Source: Salinispirillum marinum (GTDB lineage Bacteria; Pseudomonadota; Gammaproteobacteria; Pseudomonadales; Natronospirillaceae). Taken from it: DNA of 64,000 bases. Positions 1-9,156 of the stretch are shown piece by piece. The stretch's first letter is position 1. Each line of letters starts with the position of its first letter. The position numbers and the translations under genes were made by a program. Location: NCBI RefSeq assembly GCF_042651565.1, contig NZ_JBHSDF010000002.1. One strand, written 5' to 3'. Below the pieces are notes generated by a model. The model saw nothing but the letters and a program-made list of their open reading frames with translations, was not told where the DNA came from and made no database searches.

Positions 1-1
1 T

Positions 2-1711
2 TTGTTTTCGGATCAGGCTACCCCTCAAATATCCGAGCTGTTTATCAGTAACATGTATCACCAAGGGTTTCACACACATCCGTTCTATCAGAAAAACCCC
101 ATAGAAGCCCATGCAAGCGTAATCCTTGAAATTGAGGGCCAATGCTTCGGAACCTTAAACTTTTCGTCGACTACGGCACGTTTGCAGCCGTTCGATGACG
201 GTGAGCGGGCCCTGATACGCTTACTCGGTCGTTGGCTCTCATCCACAATCGGCTCCAACTTGAGCCACGAGCGTCTAACGAAACTTATGGCACAACTGCC
301 TGGCGTCACCTATCAATTTCGCCGTTTTCCAGACGGAAAAATGACCTTTCCTTTTAGCTCGCCGCAAATCTTCGCACTTTATGGCATAACACCGAGTCAA
401 GCAGCGCTTGATGCCAGCCCTGCTTTCGCGCGTATTCATCCTGATGACTTAGCCAGTGTCAGCGCTTCAATTGAACATTCTGCGCATTCGCTGGAAAATT
501 GGAACGCCACCTACCGGGTGAGCGATGAGCATGGACATTTCCGTTGGATTACTGGAAACGCTCGTCCGGAGCGGCTTATCGATGGCAGCATACTCTGGCA
601 TGGCTACTTACAAGACATTCATGAGCACGAACAAGCACAACGTAGACTAAAAACTAGTGAGGCTCGATTGCGTGGCTTGTTCGAATTTTCACCGATCGGT
701 ATTGCGCTGAACGATTATGAAAGTGGTCAATTTATCGATGGCAACCCAGCCATTCTAAAGCCTACGGGGTATTCGAAAGAGGAGTTCATGGCACTGAGTT
801 ATTGGGCGCTTACCCCCGCAGAATATCAGTCGCAAGAAGATAACGCGCTTCAAAGTTTAAAATCAACCGGGCGCTACGGCCCGTTCGAGAAAGAATACAT
901 CCGCAAAGACGGCAGCCGCTACCCGGTGCGGCTACAAGGTATATTGACCGAAGAAACCGATGGCCGAAGAGTCATTTGGTCGTTAGTAGAAGACATATCC
1001 GAGCGCCGAAAGCTCGACCAGATGAAAGATCAGTTTATAGCCACCGTCAGCCACGAGCTTCGTACACCACTCACATCCATTAAGGGATCGCTGGGCTTAC
1101 TCTCCGGCGGCGCTCTGGGCCAACTGCCCCCGAAAGCACTTACCCTTCTGACCACGGCAGAGCGCAATGCTCAACGTCTAAACGCCTTAATTAACGATCT
1201 TCTAGACATGGAGAAACTGGTTGCCGGGAAAATGCCGATGAACCTAAGTGTTCAACCGCTGGGCGCATTACTGGATGAATCTTTAGATTCCATGCAAAAC
1301 TACTTTGAACAGCATCGGGTCGGTATTTTAAAGCCTCAGCCTTGGCCCGCTGTGAAGGTCAACGTAGACGGGCCGAGATTCATCCAAGCTCTGACCAATT
1401 TGCTGTCGAATGCAGCCAAATACTCACCAGCGAGTGGTCATATTGAAATAGCAGTGAGAGCCATTGGCAAGCAAACCGAGATATCCGTGCGTGATCATGG
1501 ACCTGGCGTTCCGGCGGAGTTTCGCCACCAATTGTTTAAGCGGTTTTCCCAAGCCGATAGCTCTGACTCGCGAAAGATACCAGGCACTGGGCTTGGATTG
1601 GCCATTACGCAGGAAATCGCCCAGCAAATGGGGGGAGTCGTTAATTACCGCGATGCTAAAGGTGGCGGCAGTGAATTTTATATCGTACTCCCAACTGAGA
1701 ATAACCAATGA
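2..1711 (+). CDS. PAS-domain sensor histidine kinase, 5' end cut by window edge
   Basis: A cytoplasmic-looking histidine kinase with no membrane segment in the visible 569 residues. The order is the end of a GAF-like domain (to about residue 85), two PAS domains (about 90-215 and 220-340), a HisKA box VSHELRTPL with the phospho-accepting His near residue 351, and an HATPase domain with N box (LLSNAAKYS), G1 (RDHGPGVP) and G2 (GTGLGLAI). The frame is open from the first bases and begins within a domain, so the true start probably lies upstream. Its ATGA stop/start overlap with the next kinase implies co-transcription and translational coupling. The kinase core closely resembles that of the downstream gene. 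The signal is unknown; there is no receiver domain and no response-regulator gene in view. Confidence 0.85.
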   Translation: MFSDQATPQISELFISNMYHQGFHTHPFYQKNPIEAHASVILEIEGQCFGTLNFSSTTARLQPFDDGERALIRLLGRWLSSTIGSNLSHERLTKLMAQLPGVTYQFRRFPDGKMTFPFSSPQIFALYGITPSQAALDASPAFARIHPDDLASVSASIEHSAHSLENWNATYRVSDEHGHFRWITGNARPERLIDGSILWHGYLQDIHEHEQAQRRLKTSEARLRGLFEFSPIGIALNDYESGQFIDGNPAILKPTGYSKEEFMALSYWALTPAEYQSQEDNALQSLKSTGRYGPFEKEYIRKDGSRYPVRLQGILTEETDGRRVIWSLVEDISERRKLDQMKDQFIATVSHELRTPLTSIKGSLGLLSGGALGQLPPKALTLLTTAERNAQRLNALINDLLDMEKLVAGKMPMNLSVQPLGALLDESLDSMQNYFEQHRVGILKPQPWPAVKVNVDGPRFIQALTNLLSNAAKYSPASGHIEIAVRAIGKQTEISVRDHGPGVPAEFRHQLFKRFSQADSSDSRKIPGTGLGLAITQEIAQQMGGVVNYRDAKGGGSEFYIVLPTENNQ

Positions 1712-4686
1712 ATCAGCTTTCGCTTAAAGTTCGGGTCATTATTCTGATTGCAGCCGCAGCCGGGATTCTGGCCACGGGCATGCTACTGACAGTGTACCAA
1801 TTGATGGTTTCAGACTACGAGGCCTTGGTATCTGAACGCGAACAAGCGAAGATTGAACGCTTGGTGGCCGAATTAGGATTGACGCAACAACAGCGTCTAT
1901 TGAGTCTTGAGGCATTAACCGCTCGGGTAACGGACGAAAGTGGCGCTCTCTTAAATCCGACCAGGCTTCAGGACCTACTGCGCCAAGCCACGGTTGCCAG
2001 TGACCAATTCCCGGACGGCTTACTGGTGTTAGACTCTTCCGCTACTGCTATTGCCGAAAGTGTGTTTGTACCTAATCGGCTGGGTACAAACTACGCAGAC
2101 AGAGCACACTTTAAAAGGGCAATAGAAAGCAGACAACCCGTCATTTCCGAACCTATACTGGGTCGTACAACCGGATTACCACTGCTGTCCTATTTATACC
2201 CCGTCCTCTCCTCTCAAAACGAACTGACAGGCCTGATTGCCGGCACACTGGATTTATCAAACACGCCACTAATTCCTTCAAGTCCTGACTTGGATAACGA
2301 CAGCAGTGTTACGACAATGGTCATTGATCCTCAAAATCGGCTTTTCGTTTCTGTACAAGAGCGTTTCACTGAGCCCAAAAAATTACCGCCCCAAGGTACA
2401 GATGCCTTGGTCGATGCCGCCACAGCATTAATGCCGTCAGGTTCATTGATAGAGTACGAGCAACGCCAATATATTGTAACCACGCAAGCGCTACCCGATT
2501 TGGGCTGGATTGTTTTACGTGCGATTCCCTATGAAACAGCAATTGCACCTGCCAAGGCAACCTATCGTCAATTCTTATACATCAGCCTTACGGCACTGCT
2601 ATCGGTAGCTTTAGCCGCTAGCTGGGCAGCAGGTAGTCTTACACGGCCGCTTACTCGCATGACTGATCGCATAAACAACATGGCTAATGATGCCCGTTTC
2701 GATAACGATTTTGATGAACAGGGTGGTCCTGAAGTCGAGGCTTTAAGCCGCGCGATGAATCGCTTGGCCAAAGAGCGGAATATAGCAGACGCCGTTGTTC
2801 GGGAAACAGAAAAGTTTCTGAACAGTGTCCTGGAGTCCGCTACCGAGCTGTCCATCATCGCCACCGACACGGAAGGTACAATCACGGTATTTAATAAAGG
2901 CGCGGAAAATCTACTTGGCTATTTGAAGACCGAGCTCGTACAACAAAATACACCCGCTCTGTTTCATCTCGAAAGCGAAATAGAGACTAGAGCGCGAGAA
3001 CTGAGTGATGAGTTGGGTGAACCCATTCAAGGCTTTCAAGTTTTCGTCTCAAAAGCGGAACGCGATGGTTCGGAAAACCGAGAGTGGACTTACGTGCACA
3101 AGTCCGGCCGACATATCACCGTATCACTGACGGTAACGGTAATACGTGATAACGAGGGCTCTGTGAAGGGCTACCTCGGCATTGGGCAGGATATTACTGC
3201 GCGTAAACGCATGGACCAAATGAAGAGTGAATTCATATCTACCGTGAGCCATGAACTGCGCACGCCATTGACCTCTATTTCCGGCGCTTTAGGACTTATC
3301 GTCGGCGGTGGAATGGGCGAGTTACCTGAAAAGGTAAAACACCTATTGAACACAGCACACCGCAACAGTAAACGCCTAGGCCATTTGATTAACGACCTTT
3401 TAGATATCGAAAAAATTACCTCAGGAAAGTTGCACTTCGACATGCAGCGTCAGCCGCTTAAGCCGTTAATCCTCCAAGCGATTGAGTCTAATCAGGCTTA
3501 TGGTACTCCGCGAGGCATTACCATTGACTTCCCTGCCACTGACCTAGATCCTCATGTACAGGTTGACGGACAACGCCTGCTTCAAGTGCTGGCGAACTTA
3601 CTATCCAACGCCATCAAGTTCTCGCCTGATAACAGCGCAGTCAAGATTACTTTGGAATCAACCGTCCAAAACGTTGTGGTCAGTATCAATGATCAGGGCC
3701 CCGGTATCCCAATGCATTTCAGAAATAGAATCTTTCAGCGCTTCGCTCAGGCGGATGCGTCGGATAGTCGCGCCAAAGAGGGCACCGGCCTCGGACTCGC
3801 CATTACGCGCGAACTGATAGAACACATGGGCGGGCATGTGGGTTTTGAGTCCGTAGAGGGTCAAGGTGCCACATTCTTTTTTGAGTTGCCAAGGGTTGAC
3901 TCATTAATGCTCGAGGGTTCAGAAACGGTGCATTCGGATGATTACCCAGCCTCAAAAGGAACTATATTAGTGGTTGAAGACGACCCCGATGTTGCCCATT
4001 TGTTGACGATTATGCTTAAGGAAGCGGGATATGACTGCGACATGGCCTATTGTGGCTACGACGCGATGCGCATGCTGGATGAAGGCCATTACGATCTTGT
4101 GAGCTTAGACTTGATGCTGCCCGACATCAGCGGCTTAGAAATTATAACGAAGCTTCGCCGGCAAACGGTCACCAGAGACCTCCCTATCGTCGTTGTTTCA
4201 GCCAAAGTCGAACAAGGCAAACTGGCCTTAGTTGGCGATGTATCGCACCTAGACTGGCTGTCAAAGCCCATTGATCAAACACATCTCATTGATGTGATCC
4301 AGCGACAATTGGACACCACAAGAGAGCACCATGCGCGGATACTTCATATCGAAGACAATAAGGACCTACACGACGTTATTTGTGCCATGGCGGGAGAGCA
4401 ATTTGACATACAGCTCGCGCAAACGCTGGCGGAGGCCTACCACAGACTTCAGCAGGACTTCTTTGATGTCATACTGCTAGACCTAGGACTTCCCGATGGT
4501 TCCGGTTGGGATTTATTGCCTGATATTCGAACGTCTCAACCCGAGGCTAAAATAGTTATCCTGTCAGGCGATGAACTATCCGCACAAGAAAGAGAGAACG
4601 TTGAAGTCGTTCTACTTAAATCCAGGTTAACACCCGAGTTACTCATTGAGGGTATCAGTGATCGTGTTCAGCGGTTTCGTTCATGA
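1708..4686 (+). CDS. Membrane hybrid histidine kinase with two receiver domains
   Basis: A 992-residue hybrid kinase. TM1 is about residues 8-30, followed by a periplasmic sensor of Cache-like appearance (FPDGLLVLD, NYADRAHFK), TM2 about 289-309 and HAMP. Next come PAS (about 372-500), HisKA with VSHELRTPL (His near 515), and HATPase (LLSNAIKFS, DQGPGIP, GTGLGLAI). Two receiver domains follow. The first has the acidic pair VVEDD and phospho-Asp in SLDLMLPD near 801. The second has HIEDN and LLDLGLPD near 925, with Lys in LLKS. It overlaps the upstream kinase by ATGA. There is no DNA-binding output, so the phosphate probably passes to a protein encoded elsewhere. The Cache call is by eye and the ligand is unknown. 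Confidence 0.88.
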   Translation: MNQLSLKVRVIILIAAAAGILATGMLLTVYQLMVSDYEALVSEREQAKIERLVAELGLTQQQRLLSLEALTARVTDESGALLNPTRLQDLLRQATVASDQFPDGLLVLDSSATAIAESVFVPNRLGTNYADRAHFKRAIESRQPVISEPILGRTTGLPLLSYLYPVLSSQNELTGLIAGTLDLSNTPLIPSSPDLDNDSSVTTMVIDPQNRLFVSVQERFTEPKKLPPQGTDALVDAATALMPSGSLIEYEQRQYIVTTQALPDLGWIVLRAIPYETAIAPAKATYRQFLYISLTALLSVALAASWAAGSLTRPLTRMTDRINNMANDARFDNDFDEQGGPEVEALSRAMNRLAKERNIADAVVRETEKFLNSVLESATELSIIATDTEGTITVFNKGAENLLGYLKTELVQQNTPALFHLESEIETRARELSDELGEPIQGFQVFVSKAERDGSENREWTYVHKSGRHITVSLTVTVIRDNEGSVKGYLGIGQDITARKRMDQMKSEFISTVSHELRTPLTSISGALGLIVGGGMGELPEKVKHLLNTAHRNSKRLGHLINDLLDIEKITSGKLHFDMQRQPLKPLILQAIESNQAYGTPRGITIDFPATDLDPHVQVDGQRLLQVLANLLSNAIKFSPDNSAVKITLESTVQNVVVSINDQGPGIPMHFRNRIFQRFAQADASDSRAKEGTGLGLAITRELIEHMGGHVGFESVEGQGATFFFELPRVDSLMLEGSETVHSDDYPASKGTILVVEDDPDVAHLLTIMLKEAGYDCDMAYCGYDAMRMLDEGHYDLVSLDLMLPDISGLEIITKLRRQTVTRDLPIVVVSAKVEQGKLALVGDVSHLDWLSKPIDQTHLIDVIQRQLDTTREHHARILHIEDNKDLHDVICAMAGEQFDIQLAQTLAEAYHRLQQDFFDVILLDLGLPDGSGWDLLPDIRTSQPEAKIVILSGDELSAQERENVEVVLLKSRLTPELLIEGISDRVQRFRS

Positions 4687-4758
4687 TGTAAATTGAGTAG
4701 GCCCCAAGGTTTCTCATACAGCGACGAGCAACAAAACACGCCACAGAGTGAACGACAT

Positions 4759-4770
4759 ACAGTATACTGT
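4759..4770. repeat. Perfect 12-bp palindrome upstream of the iron permease gene
   Basis: ACAGTATACTGT reads the same on both strands and lies about 40 bp before the likely permease start. Its size and position would suit a repressor operator. It is not a LexA box, which needs CTGT outside and ACAG inside, and it does not match Fur. No regulator is assigned. Confidence 0.35.
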
Positions 4771-4811
4771 GCCACCCAAAAACCATGCGTCCGCCTGTGC
4801 AGGAGTTACCG

Positions 4812-6491
4812 TTGTCTGTCACCATGCCCACCGAACATCGCCCATTGTCACGTCGTTTTAAATGGCCAGATCCATGGACACTGGGTACGCTGGTGGTGGC
4901 GTTTCTGGTGGCACTGCCGGTACTCATTATTCTGGCGCACATCGTCATCCCGGCCGGCGAAGTGTGGCAACATTTGTTCAGCACGGTACTGAGCCGTTAC
5001 ATTTCCAATACCGTTATTCTCGCCGTCAACGTGGCGCTGACCACCGCCATCATTGGCACGGCTACTGCATGGCTGGTGGTGATGTGCCGTTTTCCCGGCC
5101 GCCGTATTTTTGAATGGGCATTGTTATTGCCCTTAGCCGTACCGACTTATGTTATCGCCTACGCTTACACAGACTTTTTGCAATACGCCGGGCCATTGCA
5201 ATCCGCCTTGCGGGAGTGGCTTGGCTGGCAACGGGGCGATTACTTCTTCCCCAATGTACGTTCGCTGGGTGGCGCGTCTATCCTGATCAGCTTGGTACTG
5301 TACCCTTATGTTTATTTACTCGCCCGCGCGGCCTTTATGGAGCAGTCGGTCGGCGTTCTAGACGTGGGCCGAACCCTAGGCTTGGGGCCATGGCAGGTAT
5401 TTGGCCGAATTGCTTTACCCTTGGCCCGCCCCAGTGTGATTGGCGGGGTATCCTTGGTGTTAATGGAAACCCTAAACGAATTCGGTGCCGTGCAATTTTT
5501 TGGTGTAGACACCTTCACCACCGGCATTTATCGCACGTGGTTTGGCTTGGGTGAGCAAGCCGCGGCGGCACAGCTAGCAGCCTGCTTGTTGGTGTTTGTT
5601 ATTCTCGTGGTGCTGTTGGAGCGCAGTTCACGCGGGCAACGGCGTTACTTTACCCAAGCACGCTATCAACCCCTACCGGAATTCGTTTTGCGTGGCGGTA
5701 AAAAGTGGCTTGCCGTGCTGGCCTGCGCACTGCCCATTCTCATTGGTTTTATCGTCCCAGCCGGTTTACTGCTGAATATGGCGGTGACCACCGGCGATGC
5801 GCTATTGGGCACACGGTTTTATGAATTTGCACGCAACAGCTTGGTGCTGGCGAGTGCCGCCGCCTTATTGGCGGTAGCCTTCGCCGTACTACTCAGTTAC
5901 GGCGCGCGACTGAACCCCGGAGCCTTAGTGCGCAGTGCCACCCGCGTGGCCGCCATGGGTTATGCGATTCCGGGGTCAGTGATCGCAGTGGGTATTATGA
6001 TTCCGCTGACTTGGCTTGATCAGCGCATAAACCTGTTTACCCGCGAACAATACGGCATCATTGTCGGATTGATTTTCAGTGGCTCGGCGTTTGTGCTGCT
6101 GTATGCCTACACCGTGCGCTTCTTGGCGGTGTCGTTCAATACGGTAGAGGCGAGCTTGGGCAAAGTCACACCGTCGATGGACGCCGCCGCACGCACCTTA
6201 GGCCAAACGGCCAGCGGTACTTTGCGCAAAGTGCATACGCCCATTATGCGCAGCAGCTTGCTTGCCGCCGGTATTTTAGTGTTCGTGGATGTGATGAAAG
6301 AACTGCCCGCCACCATTATTTTACGGCCGTTCAATTTTGATACCTTGGCAGTTCGAGCCTACAGCCTAGCTTCAGACGAACGACTGGCAGAGTCCGCCAC
6401 GGCTTCATTGTCCATTGTTGTGGTGGGTATATTGCCGGTGATTTTATTGAGCCATGCCATGCGCAAAGGACGGCCGGGCAGCGCGTCCTAG
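4812..6491 (+). CDS. fbpB: Ferric iron ABC transporter, fused permease (FbpB family)
   Basis: Inner-membrane permease of a Fe(III) importer, with two permease halves in one chain of about 559 residues and roughly 12 hydrophobic segments. Each half carries an EAA-type loop that docks the ATPase: DVGRTLGLGPWQVFGRIALP in the first, DAAARTLGQTASGTLRKVH in the second. I chose TTG at 4812 because AGGAG sits 6 nt before it. An in-frame ATG at 4785 has no ribosome site and would add nine residues, and ATG at 4824 is too far from the AGGAG. The gene converges on fbpC with a 13-bp gap, while the binding protein lies beyond fbpC. FbpABC genes usually form one operon, so this split layout is unusual. Confidence 0.85.
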   Translation: MSVTMPTEHRPLSRRFKWPDPWTLGTLVVAFLVALPVLIILAHIVIPAGEVWQHLFSTVLSRYISNTVILAVNVALTTAIIGTATAWLVVMCRFPGRRIFEWALLLPLAVPTYVIAYAYTDFLQYAGPLQSALREWLGWQRGDYFFPNVRSLGGASILISLVLYPYVYLLARAAFMEQSVGVLDVGRTLGLGPWQVFGRIALPLARPSVIGGVSLVLMETLNEFGAVQFFGVDTFTTGIYRTWFGLGEQAAAAQLAACLLVFVILVVLLERSSRGQRRYFTQARYQPLPEFVLRGGKKWLAVLACALPILIGFIVPAGLLLNMAVTTGDALLGTRFYEFARNSLVLASAAALLAVAFAVLLSYGARLNPGALVRSATRVAAMGYAIPGSVIAVGIMIPLTWLDQRINLFTREQYGIIVGLIFSGSAFVLLYAYTVRFLAVSFNTVEASLGKVTPSMDAAARTLGQTASGTLRKVHTPIMRSSLLAAGILVFVDVMKELPATIILRPFNFDTLAVRAYSLASDERLAESATASLSIVVVGILPVILLSHAMRKGRPGSAS

Positions 6492-6504
6492 CATCCTGAA
6501 CCGA

Positions 6505-7629
6505 TTAACGCGGGAAGACGAACACCTGCCGCGGGTCGAGTGATAACTCTACCGCCTGGCCTTCTTTTGGTAAAAACACCCCCGGCACTTTAGCGTGCAA
6601 GTGCATTTCCTGACCATCTGGCCCGTGTGCGCACAGGTGAACCAGACTGGTCGCGCCAAGTAAGCGCGACATGATCACATGACTGGTTTGGTGCGCTGCG
6701 GTCGATTGCGATACCAGCCTCACTTGCACCGCTTCCGGTCGAATCATCACCCGCACCGCATCGCCGTGCGAAAAATGCCCCGCATCGAGATAACCTACCG
6801 GGGTTGAAATGGTTTTCTCCTGTACCTGACCTAGGTATTCATTCACAGGGCCAAAAAAGGTCACCACAAACGGATCAATCGGGTGGCAGTATAAGTCGGT
6901 CGGGCTGCCCATTTGCACGATATGCCCATGCCGCATCAACGCAATGCGGTCTGCCATAAACATGGCTTCTTCCGGGTCGTGTGTGACCAGCAAGGTAGCG
7001 GTGTCGATGTGCTTCAACACGTGCAACGTATCGTCGCGGATTTGATCTCTGAGCCGCGCATCCAAACTGGAAAAGGGCTCATCCAATAACATGATCTTCG
7101 GCGACGGCGCCAAGGCCCGAGCCAGCGCCACGCGCTGTTGTTGCCCACCCGACAGCGTATGCGGATACGCACGGGAAAATTCGGCCATGCCAAATTGTTT
7201 CAACAAGTCCAGCGCCCTAGCTTGACGAGCGGGGCCTTTCAAATGCTTCAAGCCAAACATGACATTATCGAGCACCGTCAAATGCGGAAACAAAGCGGAT
7301 TCTTGAAACGCCAGACCGACACTGCGTTTTTCCGGCGGAACAAGCATTCCGTGGCCGTCTGAAACCACCTGATCGTTCAAACGAACCTGACCGTCCGTCA
7401 CCGGCTGCAACCCGGCAGCAACGCGCAACAACGTGGTTTTACCGCACCCGGAAGGCCCGAGCAGACAAACCACTTCACCCGCGTGTAAGGACAAATCCAC
7501 CTCAGTTACGGCCTTAACCTGCTCGAAATGGCAGCTCACCTGTTCCAAAGATAGAATCGCTTTAGGCCCAGCCGGACTGACTGAACCCTGAACGTCAACC
7601 GCTGTTTCCACACGCTCGGCACTGCTCAC
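6505..7629 (-). CDS. fbpC: Ferric iron ABC transporter ATP-binding protein
   Basis: ATPase that powers the iron importer on the cytoplasmic side. Residues about 27-260 are a complete ABC domain: Walker A GPSGCGKT (58-65), Q-loop in AFQESALFPHLTV, signature LSGGQQQRVALARA, Walker B IMLLDEPFSSLD and H-loop VTHDPEEAM. The C-terminal part (about 280-374) is a TOBE-like domain seen in FbpC/PotA-type ATPases. Its 374 residues are slightly longer than the usual 345-360 because of an N-terminal extension of about 24 residues. The start is GTG with GGAG a few bases upstream. It is divergent from fbpA across a 203-bp regulatory space and convergent with fbpB. Confidence 0.9.
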   Translation of the reverse strand: MSSAERVETAVDVQGSVSPAGPKAILSLEQVSCHFEQVKAVTEVDLSLHAGEVVCLLGPSGCGKTTLLRVAAGLQPVTDGQVRLNDQVVSDGHGMLVPPEKRSVGLAFQESALFPHLTVLDNVMFGLKHLKGPARQARALDLLKQFGMAEFSRAYPHTLSGGQQQRVALARALAPSPKIMLLDEPFSSLDARLRDQIRDDTLHVLKHIDTATLLVTHDPEEAMFMADRIALMRHGHIVQMGSPTDLYCHPIDPFVVTFFGPVNEYLGQVQEKTISTPVGYLDAGHFSHGDAVRVMIRPEAVQVRLVSQSTAAHQTSHVIMSRLLGATSLVHLCAHGPDGQEMHLHAKVPGVFLPKEGQAVELSLDPRQVFVFPR

Positions 7630-7698
7630 AGGTCACTCCACTACTGACGATAACTGAATGGCCGCAAGAATAACGATTTTCAATTAAGAATGCCTCTG

Positions 7699-7722
7699 CT
7701 TTTGCGAATCAATTGCAAAAAG
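7699..7722. repeat. Inverted repeat in the fbpC-fbpA divergent space
   Basis: CTTTTGC and GCAAAAAG face each other across a 9-bp AT-rich spacer. It lies between the fbpC start and the fbpA promoter, a plausible operator position. No known regulator site is recognised. Confidence 0.3.
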
Positions 7723-7735
7723 GATCGTGGAGCCA

Positions 7736-7764
7736 TTGACAGCCCAGAAGTTTTTCTATGTAAT
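7736..7764 (+). promoter_or_regulatory. Sigma-70 promoter of fbpA
   Basis: TTGACA (perfect -35) is separated by 17 bp from TGTAAT (-10, four of six consensus bases). Transcription would begin near 7771, about 60 nt before the fbpA start codon. Confidence 0.6.
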
Positions 7765-7772
7765 CTGCATCT

Positions 7773-7792
7773 AAATACGAATCATTTTTATT
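7773..7792. promoter_or_regulatory. Possible Fur box at the fbpA transcription start
   Basis: AATCATT with AT-rich flanks resembles half of the 19-bp Fur consensus. By eye about 11 of 19 positions agree, which is weak alone. Its place directly over the predicted start of an iron-uptake gene raises the likelihood. A second weak match, AATAACGATTTTCAATTA, lies nearer fbpC at about 7672-7689. Confidence 0.4.
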
Positions 7793-7832
7793 TATAACCA
7801 ACATTAACCTCAGCAAAAACTAGGAGCTTTAT

Positions 7833-8855
7833 ATGGCCAACCGTTTGATCTGCACATTAGCCATGGGTATTGCCACATCTATGGCGGTCAGTACAGTCAG
7901 CGCCCAAGAAGTAAATATTTATTCTGCGCGTCACTATGACTCTGACTTAGCGCTTTATAACGCATTCACCGAGCAGACGGGCATCAAGGTCAACATCATT
8001 GAAGGGGATTCTGACCAGTTGATTCAACGCATCAAGCGCGAAGGTATTGCCAGCCCAGCGGATATTTTGATGACCATTGACGCTGGACGCTTATGGCGGG
8101 CAGAGCAAGAAGGTGTTTTTCAGAGTGTTGAATCTGACGTGTTGAACAGCCGCTTGCCTGACAGCATGCGTCACCCGGACGGCCTGTGGTTTGGCTTCAG
8201 CCAACGTGTTCGAGTCATCTACTACAACCGTGAAAACTTCGATCCAAGTCAAGCACAGCGCTACGAAGATCTCGCTTCGGCAGACTTCCCCGGTGACATT
8301 TGCGTCAGAACATCCAGCAACATTTACAACCAATCCTTGTTATCCAGCATGATTGAGCGGCGCGGTGTGGAAGAAACTCAAGAGTGGGCGGAAGGTATCG
8401 CGGCCAATTTAGCACGCGATCCGCAAGGTGGCGATACTGACCAAATTTTAGCGGTTGCAGCAGGTGAGTGTGACGTAGCCCTAGCAAACCATTACTACTA
8501 CGTGCGCTTGTTAAAGTCCGACAATCCTGCGCAACGTGAAGCTGCTCGCAAAGTAGGGATTATCTTCCCCAACCAGGACAGCTATGGCACACATGCGAAC
8601 GTTGGTGGTGCCGGTCTAGTGACGACCTCCCCTAACCGAGAGGAAGCCGTTAAATTTTTGGAATTCTTAGCGTCTGACGAAGCACAAGAGATGTTTGCCG
8701 TTGGCAACAACGAGTTCCCCGTCGTGCCCGGCGTGTTTAAAGACCCTGTGCTTGAGTCTTGGGGCAACTTCAAAATTGACGAGATCAACATCACTGCACT
8801 GGGGGTTAACAATCCCGAATCTGTGCGTGTGGCTGATCGTTCAGGCTGGCGGTAG
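7833..8855 (+). CDS. fbpA: Periplasmic Fe(III)-binding protein (FbpA/FutA family)
   Basis: Solute-binding protein that delivers ferric iron to the FbpB permease. Residues 1-24 form a Sec signal peptide ending TVSAQ, and the mature chain begins EVNIYSARHYDSD, typical of FutA/FbpA proteins. The family's tandem tyrosines that coordinate iron are seen in ANHYYYVRL, with NVGGAGLV and a C-terminal domain after it. Its 340 residues match the family. AGGAG lies 6 nt before the ATG. A promoter and a possible Fur box precede it. Metal specificity is inferred from the family. Confidence 0.92.
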   Translation: MANRLICTLAMGIATSMAVSTVSAQEVNIYSARHYDSDLALYNAFTEQTGIKVNIIEGDSDQLIQRIKREGIASPADILMTIDAGRLWRAEQEGVFQSVESDVLNSRLPDSMRHPDGLWFGFSQRVRVIYYNRENFDPSQAQRYEDLASADFPGDICVRTSSNIYNQSLLSSMIERRGVEETQEWAEGIAANLARDPQGGDTDQILAVAAGECDVALANHYYYVRLLKSDNPAQREAARKVGIIFPNQDSYGTHANVGGAGLVTTSPNREEAVKFLEFLASDEAQEMFAVGNNEFPVVPGVFKDPVLESWGNFKIDEINITALGVNNPESVRVADRSGWR

Positions 8856-9089
8856 CCCGATCTGATCCAGCTATTTAGAACAACTGGCCATTAAAGGGCT
8901 GGTGATGCAGAACAGCCGGTGGTGAATAAGGTCAGCCTTCGGCGTCATGGATAACGCCGTGGAGCCTACTAGGACGTACTTGTGGCGTCTGACCGTTTCA
9001 TTACCGGCTTTTCTGCACTTATCGCACCCAGTCGCCATAACTCGGTTCAGTATGGTTGAGGCAGCTCGAATTTGAGCGCATCGCATAAC
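8856..9089. other. Spacer between fbpA and the ubiE promoter
   Basis: No convincing gene. A small hairpin (CGGCGT/ACGCCG) lies near 8939-8958. One plus-strand frame stays open for about 50 codons from the ATG at 8947 to a TGA near 9077, but it has no ribosome site and resembles nothing I recognise. There is no clear terminator for fbpA. Confidence 0.4.
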
Positions 9090-9119
9090 TTGAGGGATAG
9101 CCCCTCGCACGGGTACAAT
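9090..9119 (+). promoter_or_regulatory. Sigma-70 promoter of the ubiE operon
   Basis: TTGAGG (-35) and TACAAT (-10) are 18 bp apart. Transcription would begin near 9126, giving a leader of about 30 nt before the ubiE ATG at 9157. Confidence 0.55.
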
Positions 9120-9156
9120 GCGTGCACCTCAAATTTGCCACCTTGGAAAACCTCTC

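Noticed and set aside
4759..4770. LexA box reading of ACAGTATACTGT
   Set aside because: A LexA box has CTGT at the left and ACAG at the right; here the order is reversed.
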